DNA from: CAYTRS01 sp964440305
GTDB lineage: Bacteria; Patescibacteriota; Minisyncoccia; Moranbacterales; JAKLHP01
Direction: 5' to 3'
NCBI GenBank assembly: GCA_964440305.1
Contig: CAYTRS010000002.1
Span: forward strand, 25,922-89,921
Length of the DNA stretch: 64,000 nt
Part shown: positions 37,545 to 44,388 of the stretch, piece by piece
Numbering within the stretch: position 1 is the first letter of the stretch
Layout of the letters: the number at the start of each line of letters is the position of its first letter
Notes under the pieces: generated by a model
The model's input: only the letters and a program-made list of their open reading frames with translations
What the model was told of the DNA's origin: nothing
The model's database searches: none
Program-made: the position numbers and the translations under genes

Positions 37545-38088
37545 AGAAATCTTTGATGGTTTCATCTATTGCCAATCCCAATTCCTCTTCTTCCGCAGTC
37601 GGCGGCTTTTGCTCTTCTTCCTTGATGCTCAATTCATGTTTGCCGAGGGACTCGCCCATCTCGGTGCGGAACATTTCCCATAGCTTTTTTATCTCATCCA
37701 CCGTCGACCCCTCTCCCTTTTTTATCTGTTTTTTGAGAACCTGCAATTTTTCCCAAAATATCTCAGCAATAACACCAACTTTCTTCTGTTTAATTTCCTG
37801 GGCCTTTTTATGAAGACTCTCCAAATCTTCGGTTAGTTTCAGGTCTTTTCGTTCGACCCAGCGAAATTTTGAAGACCATTCGGCAATAGTTCTGAGTGTC
37901 GGCGGAGCTCCTAATCGCCCCCTGAGACCGGCCATTTCCGATGAAGAGTCAATGAAGCCTTGATGAAGTCCTTCCCACATGCGGTGGAGCTTCTCCAAGC
38001 TCCCTGATTCGCAATACAAAAGCCAGGCAGTGTATTGCTGTTCTGTCTCTTTCGGCATTTTGGAGGTTGTAAGAATTGGCTTGCTCAT
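37516..38088 (-). CDS. Phage terminase small subunit-like protein
   Basis: 190 residues immediately upstream of, and overlapping, the large subunit. Residues 10-70 contain a helix-turn-helix-like segment typical of small subunits (APPTLRTIAEWSSKFRWVER). A long charged coiled coil (about 80-170) for oligomerisation follows. The role is to recognise the packaging site and regulate the large subunit. The call rests on position and architecture more than on motifs. Confidence 0.75.
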   Translation of the reverse strand: MSKPILTTSKMPKETEQQYTAWLLYCESGSLEKLHRMWEGLHQGFIDSSSEMAGLRGRLGAPPTLRTIAEWSSKFRWVERKDLKLTEDLESLHKKAQEIKQKKVGVIAEIFWEKLQVLKKQIKKGEGSTVDEIKKLWEMFRTEMGESLGKHELSIKEEEQKPPTAEEEELGLAIDETIKDFYGRKGKTKK

Positions 38089-38091
38089 AAT

Positions 38092-38152
38092 CGACCGGAG
38101 ACCATGGTGAACCCTGGTGAAAATTAACCAGAGGTCATAGTGAACCCGGGTG
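38092..38152. repeat. Two direct repeats upstream of the small terminase gene
   Basis: Two imperfect copies of about 22 bases (GAGACCATGGTGAACCCTGG and GAGGTCATAGTGAACCCGGG), about 30 bases apart, fill the gap between the ParB-methylase end and the small terminase start. The position suits a packaging or binding site, but this is speculative. Confidence 0.5.
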
Positions 38153-38154
38153 CT

Positions 38155-39426
38155 TTAGTTTTTTATTTTGACTTTTTCCCAACGCTTTCTGATCACATCG
38201 CACCAGCGCGGATCCAGCTCCAACAGATAGCATGTTCGACCCAATTTATTGGCGGCAAAAAGCGTGCTGCCCGATCCGCCGAAAAAATCGACGACAGTGT
38301 TTCCGACCCGACTGGAATTTTTGATGGCTCGCATGATGAGCCACTCCGGTTTTTCGGTCGGATGCGCCATCTTGGTGACAGCCTTTCTCGGCATATCCCA
38401 TACGTCGCTTTCGTTGTTGTCTCCATAGAAATAATGTCGCTCTCCCTTTTTCCAGCCGTACATAATCGGCTGAGCTTTCGTTTTGCTTTTGCTTCTTTTA
38501 GCCTTCATGATTTGCTCGTATTGCTTCTTGTAGTCGCCCCAGCCGATGGAAAAAGACGGTTTCACCCATACGAGTGTCGATGAAAATTCAAAACCTGAAT
38601 TGAGCATCTCGTAGTACCACAGAGAATAACTGGTATAGCCGGTGCAGACATAAATCACTGCGCCCGGCTTCAGAATTTCATGATAATTTTCAAACACCTT
38701 TTTGCTGAATGCCTCGAAATCTTCCTGACTTTGCTGATCGCCAAGAATCCTGCCCTGCTCGGTCGGAAATTTTCCTTTCTTTTCATGACTGATGTGATCC
38801 ACATTGTATGGCGGATCGGTAAAGACCATATCGGCTTTTACCTCCCCCATTAGTTTTTTTACATCTTCGATTTTCGTCGCGTCTCCGCACATGAGACGAT
38901 GCTTTCCGAGTTTATAAATTTCGCCATACTTCGATTCCGGCTTTTTTATTTCCTCGTATTCTTCTTCGACAGTTTTCTCCTCTTCATCAAGCTCATCAAG
39001 TATCCGACTGTCAAGAAGATTGCTGATTTCCACTTCATTGAAACCGGTAACCGAAAGATCAAAATCTGAATGGTTAAGTTCCACCATGAGATCGGCCAAC
39101 TTCTCATCATTCCAATCTCGCCGCTCGGCAATCTTATTCAAGGCTAGACTCAGCGCCTTTTCTTCTTCTTCAGGCAAATCCACCAAATCCACATTTTCCT
39201 TCGGTATCGTTTCCCAGCCCAACTCCTTGAGAACCATGACGGTCATATTACCGCCAATAATGAATCCTGTGCGGTTTTTATGAGCATTGACCGTTATCAA
39301 TCCTCGGAGTCCGAATCTTTCGACTGATTTCTTCAATGCATCTATATCTTCTTGTTTGATATCCCGCGGATTGTAAGGCGGATGTTTGAGATCAGATATT
39401 TTTATTGTTTTCGTATTTTTATCCAT
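38155..39426 (-). CDS. ParB-domain fused N4/N6 DNA methyltransferase
   Basis: 423 residues. Residues 5-110 are a ParB/Srx-type domain (NPRDIKQEDIDALKKSVERFG, then IIGGNMTVMVLKELG). The methyltransferase follows with FTDPPYNVDH (about 215) before VVDFFGGSGSTLFAANKLGR near the end, the beta-class order of catalytic then S-adenosylmethionine motifs. Such fusions are common in phages, where they methylate adenine or N4-cytosine, likely for protection against host restriction. Located in the packaging module just before the terminase genes. Confidence 0.92.
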   Translation of the reverse strand: MDKNTKTIKISDLKHPPYNPRDIKQEDIDALKKSVERFGLRGLITVNAHKNRTGFIIGGNMTVMVLKELGWETIPKENVDLVDLPEEEEKALSLALNKIAERRDWNDEKLADLMVELNHSDFDLSVTGFNEVEISNLLDSRILDELDEEEKTVEEEYEEIKKPESKYGEIYKLGKHRLMCGDATKIEDVKKLMGEVKADMVFTDPPYNVDHISHEKKGKFPTEQGRILGDQQSQEDFEAFSKKVFENYHEILKPGAVIYVCTGYTSYSLWYYEMLNSGFEFSSTLVWVKPSFSIGWGDYKKQYEQIMKAKRSKSKTKAQPIMYGWKKGERHYFYGDNNESDVWDMPRKAVTKMAHPTEKPEWLIMRAIKNSSRVGNTVVDFFGGSGSTLFAANKLGRTCYLLELDPRWCDVIRKRWEKVKIKN

Positions 39427-39635
39427 AGGCGTGTTAAAAATAATTTAAAACGAATCCTTGTGCGCACCCACTTCGGAAGATCAGTGAATCTTTCCACAAT
39501 ATTTTCTCGCTGGATCAATTCTATGCGTCTTCTCCGTGCTTCAACCAGCAAGGCAGAAGGGATGCGAATATCTTCCGATGGACTATTCCCCCTTTGAGGA
39601 AGGATCTTCCTTCGGTAAAATTTTGGTTCTGACAT
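39402..39635 (-). CDS. Small basic phage protein (uncertain)
   Basis: 77 residues from the ATG at 39635, very basic (RRKILPQRG, EARRRRIELIQRENIVERF, WVRTRIRFKLFLTRLW). It overlaps the preceding gene by 53 bases and the ParB-methylase start by 25. The overlaps are long for a real gene, but no other gene covers 39430-39580. Possibly a small DNA-binding phage protein, or a spurious frame. Confidence 0.4.
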   Translation of the reverse strand: MSEPKFYRRKILPQRGNSPSEDIRIPSALLVEARRRRIELIQRENIVERFTDLPKWVRTRIRFKLFLTRLWIKIRKQ

Positions 39636-39879
39636 ATTCTTCTTCAATTAATTTTTTTGTTGTTAGGATGGCGTGTTCGACTTTTTCGGTTCGCTCGTTA
39701 TATTCTGCCACCATTTCCTTCTTGGTTTTTTGACCGTCTAAATTGAATGGAGTCAAACGAGGAATCACCACGTCATCATCTTCGCGGTCTTCAAGATTGC
39801 GAATCGCAATTTCCAACCGCAACATTTCTTCCAATAGCGAGTCGTGAATCGACTCTAAAATTTCAAGTCTGGTTTTCAT
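39583..39879 (-). CDS. Coiled-coil small phage protein
   Basis: 98 residues, helical, acidic then basic: LESIHDSLLEEMLRLEIAIRNLED, then KKEMVAEYNERTEKVEHAILTTKKLIEEEY. A two-helix coiled coil is likely. Its ATG overlaps the upstream nuclease-like gene by 4 bases, a tight operon. Function unknown. Small coiled-coil proteins near methylases and terminases are frequent in phages. Confidence 0.65.
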   Translation of the reverse strand: MKTRLEILESIHDSLLEEMLRLEIAIRNLEDREDDDVVIPRLTPFNLDGQKTKKEMVAEYNERTEKVEHAILTTKKLIEEEYVRTKILPKEDPSSKGE

Positions 39880-40181
39880 ATTGTTGTAATTTCGAACTTA
39901 TCTGTTTTCTCATTCCAACGCCAATATTCTTTTGATGTATGCGGAGGTCTTGGAAATGCAAACATTCGTTCCTGGTCAGCTCTTGATCGGGAACTGAAGC
40001 GCTCCGAACTGACTTGAATAAAACGAATTTCTTTTTTCCCCACTGCTACCAAATCCCAACACCCAAAAAGATCCTGCGGTTGAAATTTTGCAACACGGGC
40101 TTTTTCGATCCAATAGCCTTCCTGAGAAATAATATCCTGCGCTTTTTTCTCGATAATTTTTCCTTTTTGAGTTCGATTCAT
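39876..40181 (-). CDS. Small PD-(D/E)XK-like nuclease (Holliday-resolvase-like)
   Basis: 101 residues. GKIIEKKAQDIISQEGYWIEKA supplies the conserved Glu helix, FGCWDLVAVG the Asp strand, and IRFIQVSS replaces the usual QxK strand with QVS. The fold order matches small archaeal/phage resolvase-like and VRR-type nucleases. The missing Lys may mean altered or lost catalysis. It overlaps the next gene by 4 bases. In phages such proteins resolve replication intermediates before packaging. Confidence 0.65.
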   Translation of the reverse strand: MNRTQKGKIIEKKAQDIISQEGYWIEKARVAKFQPQDLFGCWDLVAVGKKEIRFIQVSSERFSSRSRADQERMFAFPRPPHTSKEYWRWNEKTDKFEITTI

Positions 40182-40246
40182 AATTATTTAATATGGCGGA
40201 TTTTGTTTTTTTGTCCCGCCCTTAGCGGCAAGGCCGCCGATGCCTG

Positions 40247-40528
40247 TTAAAGTCCGACTGACGTCGGTCTGGCACTGCGCGGAAGTTCCGGCACGTCAAG
40301 CCGAACACTGACTCGAGCTTTGCTTCTGCGACCGACAAGATTCATGATCGAGCGTATCGCTTTGATAGCGCGTCCGTCTTTCCCGATCACGATTCCCGCA
40401 TCGCCTTCGCCAAGCTTCACTGAAAGGAGAACGCCCATCTCATCAACATGCCTTGCTACCTGCACCTGTTCCGGATAAGTAACAATGGCCTGCAAAATCG
40501 CCTCCAATAAATTTTGATCTTGTTCCAT
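40247..40528 (-). CDS. KH-domain RNA-binding protein (KhpA-like), phage-region copy
   Basis: 93 residues. The KH fold is clear: LLEAILQAIVTYPEQVQVARHVDEMG, then IVIGKDGRAIKAIRSIMN with the GxxG loop (GKDG). It matches the chromosomal KhpA homologue at 54298-54624 in length and arrangement. The C-terminal residues are encoded by a small hairpin region rich in GC. It lies between the phage methyltransferase and the nuclease-like gene. A KhpA copy in a prophage is unusual; it may modulate host RNA metabolism. Confidence 0.85.
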   Translation of the reverse strand: MEQDQNLLEAILQAIVTYPEQVQVARHVDEMGVLLSVKLGEGDAGIVIGKDGRAIKAIRSIMNLVGRRSKARVSVRLDVPELPRSARPTSVGL

Positions 40529-40632
40529 AGCTTTTTTCTTTATGATTTTTTATCTTTTAGCCGCCTGTCGACCGCAGGCAGAAATGTGGATTAGCCACAC
40601 TTGGAGAGTCAGACTTTCCGATTCCGAACACC

Positions 40633-41913
40633 TCAGGTGTCGCCAATGCTTTCTTCGGTTTTTCTTATTGCTCTCATAATCTCAATTGCCACTTGCGGGA
40701 CAATCGCATTTCCGAGAGCCTTCAGTCTCTCTATCCGATGTCTTGATTTTGACAATTCAAGTCCGTCCAGTTCTGCGGATAGCCCATCATCCACTCCACA
40801 AAGTTCGGTTGCAACCTCAAGCCAGGAGCGTTCCCAACTTTTTCTCTCAAATTTGAACACCCACCTTTTTTTGCCTGATCGCTTCTTTCTTCCGGCTTTC
40901 TGATATCGTTCCGCATATCCATCACGCTCGGAGTGGGAAGCATGGCCAATACATCTTTTACTTTCACACCGAATCTCACTCCTTTTCGATTTACTCTGCT
41001 CCATCGTCCGTTTTTCAATTCCGCGTTCTTTACCGGCGACCCTTCTTTTTCGCTCACTCTCGGTGTCGGAAGCAACGCATTTATCGCTTCCTGAACTTGT
41101 TCTCCCATATTGTGTTTTCCCCTGTCTCTCATCGCCGCTCGACTGTCTTGCGCCTTCGGCGTTCCCAAAAGCTGCGGCCACAAGCGAGTTTTTCTCAAAT
41201 CGCTCGCCCCTCCCGCCAAAAGCTGTTCGTAAAGATTGCCGGGCGGAACCGTGTTGCGCCCTGACTTGTTTCTGTTTGCCTGACGCTTCAGATAGCTTTC
41301 CGGATTTTTTCTTTCTATCGGCCGTATCGCCGACGGCGTGAGCAACAAACCAGATTCGGTCTCTTCGGTGCGGAGCGTTGACGGCGACAGCTGGAATAAT
41401 AAACGGCTGGATTTCGTAACCGGAATTTTCCAGGTCAAGACACACTTGCTCGAATACCATTCCGTTTTGCATAGTAAACAATCCGCGCACATTTTCAGCG
41501 ATGACCCAGCGCGGTTTTGTAAGGCGGATGACTCGAAGCATTTCCGGCCAGAGATAGCGGTCGTCATCGGTTCCCCGTCTTTTTCCGGCTTGGGAGAACG
41601 GTTGACACGGAAAGCCGCCCGTGAGGAGGTCAATACATCCCAAATTTCTGGATTGCTCAACACAAAATTCGTTGCTCCTTTTGCTTTCCAACTCTTGCTT
41701 GTTTTTCGTTGTATGTGGTCGCTTGCCGAAGGAGTTGGCAATAGATTTGATTTCTTTGATGTCCTCATATATTTTTGAATTTGGAAATCTTAATTTCAAT
41801 AATCTCTGGCAGTAGGAATCGTTATCGCAAAAAACATGTTCCGAATTGGGCCAGACTTCTTCGACTGCCAGAGCGAAGCCGCCGATGCCTGAAAATAAAT
41901 CAAGATGTTTCAT
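40633..41913 (-). CDS. Phage DNA (cytosine-5-)-methyltransferase
   Basis: 426 residues. The N-terminal 165 residues have the standard motifs: LDLFSGIGGFALA, GFPCQPFSQAGKRRG with the catalytic Cys, IAENVRGLF and HRRDRIWFVA. The C-terminus has ELCGVDDGLSAELDG and the closing LGNAIVPQVAIEIM. Between them, residues 175-370 are low-complexity and charged (Arg, Lys, Ser, Glu, Gly), with ASDTESERKRRV as one example. That middle part is shared in another frame with a second long ORF. The enzyme probably shields phage DNA from host restriction. Confidence 0.92.
   Translation of the reverse strand: MKHLDLFSGIGGFALAVEEVWPNSEHVFCDNDSYCQRLLKLRFPNSKIYEDIKEIKSIANSFGKRPHTTKNKQELESKRSNEFCVEQSRNLGCIDLLTGGFPCQPFSQAGKRRGTDDDRYLWPEMLRVIRLTKPRWVIAENVRGLFTMQNGMVFEQVCLDLENSGYEIQPFIIPAVAVNAPHRRDRIWFVAHAVGDTADRKKKSGKLSEASGKQKQVRAQHGSARQSLRTAFGGRGERFEKNSLVAAAFGNAEGARQSSGDERQGKTQYGRTSSGSDKCVASDTESERKRRVAGKERGIEKRTMEQSKSKRSEIRCESKRCIGHASHSERDGYAERYQKAGRKKRSGKKRWVFKFERKSWERSWLEVATELCGVDDGLSAELDGLELSKSRHRIERLKALGNAIVPQVAIEIMRAIRKTEESIGDT
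40731..41768 (-). CDS. LPTP-repeat protein overprinted on the phage C5 methyltransferase
   Basis: 345 codons in a different frame of the same strand, inside the methyltransferase gene. The translation is not shadow-like. It has repeated LPTP units (LLPTPSASD, LLTPSAI, LLPTPRVSE, MLPTPSVMD). A Cys-rich stretch reads CADCLLCKTEWYSSKCVLTWK, then SRLLFQLSPS. The end is LQPNFVEWMMGYPQNWTDL. Proteins with this exact style (LPTPTAxD repeats ending in FVEWMMGxPxxWT) are frequent in phages and usually annotated as methyltransferase-related. The low-complexity middle of the methyltransferase coincides with it. I infer dual coding; translation of this frame is unproven. Confidence 0.6.
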   Translation of the reverse strand: MRTSKKSNLLPTPSASDHIQRKTSKSWKAKGATNFVLSNPEIWDVLTSSRAAFRVNRSPKPEKDGEPMTTAISGRKCFESSALQNRAGSSLKMCADCLLCKTEWYSSKCVLTWKIPVTKSSRLLFQLSPSTLRTEETESGLLLTPSAIRPIERKNPESYLKRQANRNKSGRNTVPPGNLYEQLLAGGASDLRKTRLWPQLLGTPKAQDSRAAMRDRGKHNMGEQVQEAINALLPTPRVSEKEGSPVKNAELKNGRWSRVNRKGVRFGVKVKDVLAMLPTPSVMDMRNDIRKPEERSDQAKKGGCSNLREKVGNAPGLRLQPNFVEWMMGYPQNWTDLNCQNQDIG

Positions 41914-41925
41914 ATGCTTTTCTTT

Positions 41926-42855
41926 TTATTTTCGCGAAATACTGAATGATTCCTTCAGCTTCTTGAGCGCCTCGACCATTACGCTCATCGCGTTCGCTTC
42001 ATTTTCGGTTTTCAGTTTTCTGCCATTGCCATACTGCAAAGCAATTCTTTCCAGGTTTCCGTAGAAACCATATTCTCGGGAACTTGCTTTGATGAAATCC
42101 CTGATCACTTCTTTGCAAAGCGCCGCCCCCAAGCTCGGACTCATTTCTTTTTTGTTCTGCAAAAACCATATGAGCTCGAGCTCGAGCTGAAATTCTGTCA
42201 GGTGCTGCAAGGCATGCTTCAGCAACTGGCCATCCTTATTTTTCACCAAAACCGGTTTGGTTTTTCTGATCGCTTGACATAGCTGACCGAACTTCCAGAA
42301 AAAATATCTGGACGGAACCGTTTTTTTATTTTGGCCAAGCTCGCTTGTCCGATAGGACTTCTTTGTAAACCCGGTTTCTTTTGTAGCCCGAAAATTTTTC
42401 GCGCGAAGATTTTTCGGGGGTTGTGGATAACCCTTCGATACCTCGCCTGATTTTTCCGCCCCCGAACTATTTTCGGGGGTAGTCTGCTCGGGGTTTTTCA
42501 GGCTGAGACGATAGAAGATTTTTCCGCCGCACTTCATGCGTTTTTGTGGCGAATCCAAGAGCTCGCCCGCTTCGTCGTGAGCCTGAATGATTCTCAACTC
42601 GTCCACCAATCGCTTGAGCGAATTTTGAATGGCCCTGTCGCTTCGGTTTATCTTTTTCATCAACTGGCCTTGACTTATCCAATCTTTTTCTTTGCGCCTT
42701 TTCGTTTCTGGATCCTCAATCCATCCCAGCGTCTGGTCGGCAACGACAAGAAGAATCCGCAGTTCCACATCGCTCAAAAGCGGCATCCATTTGCGAATGA
42801 TAAGATGCGGTATCTGCGTCGTGTTGGGAATCAACGATTGTATTTCACATTCCAT
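41926..42855 (-). CDS. Phage replication-initiation-like protein (O-type winged helix)
   Basis: 309 residues from the ATG at 42855. A longer frame reaches 43065 but its extension is basic, low-complexity and overlaps the upstream gene. Residues 10-110 match the winged helix of lambda O-like initiators (TTQIPHLIIRKWMPLLSDVE, LRILLVVADQTLGW, SDRAIQNSLKRLVDELRI). A flexible linker of about 60 residues and a helical C-terminal domain follow. It should bind the phage origin, which in O-type systems often lies within the gene. The methyltransferase starts 12 bases downstream. Confidence 0.8.
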   Translation of the reverse strand: MECEIQSLIPNTTQIPHLIIRKWMPLLSDVELRILLVVADQTLGWIEDPETKRRKEKDWISQGQLMKKINRSDRAIQNSLKRLVDELRIIQAHDEAGELLDSPQKRMKCGGKIFYRLSLKNPEQTTPENSSGAEKSGEVSKGYPQPPKNLRAKNFRATKETGFTKKSYRTSELGQNKKTVPSRYFFWKFGQLCQAIRKTKPVLVKNKDGQLLKHALQHLTEFQLELELIWFLQNKKEMSPSLGAALCKEVIRDFIKASSREYGFYGNLERIALQYGNGRKLKTENEANAMSVMVEALKKLKESFSISRK

Positions 42856-42928
42856 ATTTTTTGACGAAAGGGAAACAGCCCTCTGTTTCCGCACTGACTT
42901 TTTACGGCCAGCAAACGCCTGAGAGCTG

Positions 42929-43162
42929 TTAAAAATAAATCGGGAAATGAGTCCTAATGTCTTCTTCCGCTTCTTCCTGCTCGTACAAATTGTCGGGATC
43001 GGGATCGACCTGTCCGATACCCCTGCATTTCTTGCAGTAGATGTTTTCTCCGTCACATTCTTCACATTGGCGTTTTTCGCCGTCGAGAATGTACTGCCGT
43101 ATCTTTTTTTCTCGCAATTTTTTTGGAAACTCGTTCCATTCGAGATTAAACGCGTATTTCAT
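42929..43162 (-). CDS. Small zinc-finger phage protein
   Basis: 77 residues with two CxxC pairs (CEECDGE and CKKCRGIGQ), the DnaJ-like zinc-knuckle pattern, then an acidic tail (DPDPDNLYEQEEAEEDIR). A helix EFPKKLREKKIRQYIL precedes it. The ATG follows the stop of the upstream gene by one base. It probably binds one zinc ion. The function is unknown, perhaps protein-protein or nucleic-acid contact during early infection. Confidence 0.7.
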   Translation of the reverse strand: MKYAFNLEWNEFPKKLREKKIRQYILDGEKRQCEECDGENIYCKKCRGIGQVDPDPDNLYEQEEAEEDIRTHFPIYF

Positions 43163-43163
43163 A

Positions 43164-43538
43164 TCAATAATTGGCTACTATCGTGCAAGGCTCACCCGTC
43201 TTCTTTTCTTTTTGCTCGCACAATTTCACAAAATCAATGAAACTTTTTTTGACCATGTCGATCCGCTTTTTCCTTATTTCTTTGTAGAGTTTTCTCTCCC
43301 GTTCTTCGACCAGTTCGAGAGTCCGCGGTAATCGTTCCCGCAAAACTTTAGCCGGTATTTTCGCTTCTCCTTTTTTGGAAAAAACTTCCTGAAACATGTA
43401 GTGGGTCGCGTAAGGATTGCCGCGATAAGCTTCCCTCAGATATCCCACGTGCCCGTGCACTGCGGAAAATCCGGCGAACTGTTCCTGTACTTGTTTGGGC
43501 GTCTGGTTTTTCCAGTGCGCATAAATATCTATTCCCAT
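43164..43538 (-). CDS. Conserved hypothetical phage protein
   Basis: 124 residues. The start MGIDIYAHWKNQTPKQVQEQ, followed by GHVGYLREAYRGNPYATHYMF, is a recurrent style of small phage protein, often beginning MGIDIYA. The second half is a basic helical stretch (VEERERKLYKEIRKKRIDMV). No catalytic motif is known to me. It is followed at once by the zinc-finger protein gene. Confidence 0.7.
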   Translation of the reverse strand: MGIDIYAHWKNQTPKQVQEQFAGFSAVHGHVGYLREAYRGNPYATHYMFQEVFSKKGEAKIPAKVLRERLPRTLELVEERERKLYKEIRKKRIDMVKKSFIDFVKLCEQKEKKTGEPCTIVANY

Positions 43539-43721
43539 AACTTTTATCTTCGGCAGGTATCCATCTTCGATTTATTCGCCCTATCGGCGGAATCGGATAT
43601 TGAAAACCTGGTTCATTTACATCCCCGAAGATCGAGCCATTGACTCCGGGGATTTCTTTAATTACTTGGCGGCTCAATTCGACTTACGGAGCCGTATTTC
43701 TTTTGGTAGTCAGACAGACTT

Positions 43722-43913
43722 TTATTTGAGGATGTTCATCGCCAGCTTCGCTTGGGTCGACCAGAACGGACTCCAATATCCGCTTTGACCATCCACCGTG
43801 ATTTGGGCGAGCGAGGCGAAGAGAATCATTATGTCGAGCATTACCAGGAAGGCGGCCAATTGCGTGGCGCAGACGATTGATTTCTTGGCGTGCTCGTAAG
43901 TTACTGCGGTCAT
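43722..43913 (-). CDS. Small membrane protein of the prophage
   Basis: 63 residues. A basic N-terminus (TYEHAKKS) is followed by one long membrane helix (about 14-37: CATQLAAFLVMLDIMILFAS), then GQSGYWSPFWSTQAKLAMNIL, which may be amphipathic. It could be a holin-like or superinfection protein; the size fits but nothing proves it. The 183-bp stretch downstream (43539-43721) holds a GC-rich inverted repeat (ATCCCCG/CGGGGAT) and no clear gene. Confidence 0.55.
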   Translation of the reverse strand: MTAVTYEHAKKSIVCATQLAAFLVMLDIMILFASLAQITVDGQSGYWSPFWSTQAKLAMNILK

Positions 43914-43961
43914 AATTTTGGTTTATCCTCGGCCGTGCGATATGCGCCGACCGGAAGATTA

Positions 43962-44216
43962 TTACTTAAGCTGCTTTTTGATTTCATCGATCAGAGCTTT
44001 CCTGATCTGATCGAAGGCGTAGCCCGCCATTTCGCTTTGGGTTTCTCCGTCGGACAGTTCCGTCGTAAGTTTTCCCATCAGTTCGCCGGTCTCGTCGGAG
44101 ATATTATCTTCGAGATTCTCGGCAAGCAATTCGGCTTTCGCCCTGATGCGGTCACGCATCACTTTTCCAAGCACTTCGCCACGCAGGCTTTTTTTGACTT
44201 TGATTAAATTTTTCAT
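43962..44216 (-). CDS. Small helical phage protein
   Basis: 84 residues, charged and helical throughout (GEVLGKVMRDRIRAKAELLAENLED, then SDETGELMGKLTTELSDGE and DQIRKALIDEIKKQL). No membrane segment or metal motif. First gene of the minus-strand prophage module, just below the secA terminator. Function unknown. Confidence 0.6.
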   Translation of the reverse strand: MKNLIKVKKSLRGEVLGKVMRDRIRAKAELLAENLEDNISDETGELMGKLTTELSDGETQSEMAGYAFDQIRKALIDEIKKQLK

Positions 44217-44322
44217 ACTTGTTGTTTGTCAACTTTTGTAAACTTATGGCGGACTCAGGCGCCGCGTACCTCGACCTATCAACGAGCAACTTTTATTTTC
44301 GGGCGACGGATTTTTGGCATAG

Positions 44323-44350
44323 AAAAAACCCAGTCTTTCGACTGGGTTTT
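44323..44350 (-). terminator. Intrinsic terminator after secA
   Basis: An ACCCAGTC/GACTGGGT stem (44328-44335 with 44340-44347), extended by A-T pairs, with a 4-base loop. On the minus strand a T run follows. It lies 39 bases beyond the secA stop and separates secA from the prophage module. Confidence 0.9.
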
Positions 44351-44388
44351 GCTTTACTCTTGGCACAAAGCAACTTATTTTTCAGCTC

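Noticed and set aside
42856..43065. A 70-residue N-terminal extension of the replication protein
   Set aside because: It is basic, low-complexity and overlaps the zinc-finger gene. Similarity to O-type proteins starts after the ATG at 42855.
43348..43677. A 109-codon minus-strand frame across the MGIDIYA gene and the gap beyond it
   Set aside because: It overlaps a conserved-looking phage gene in another frame, and its translation is Arg/Ser-rich and without family features.
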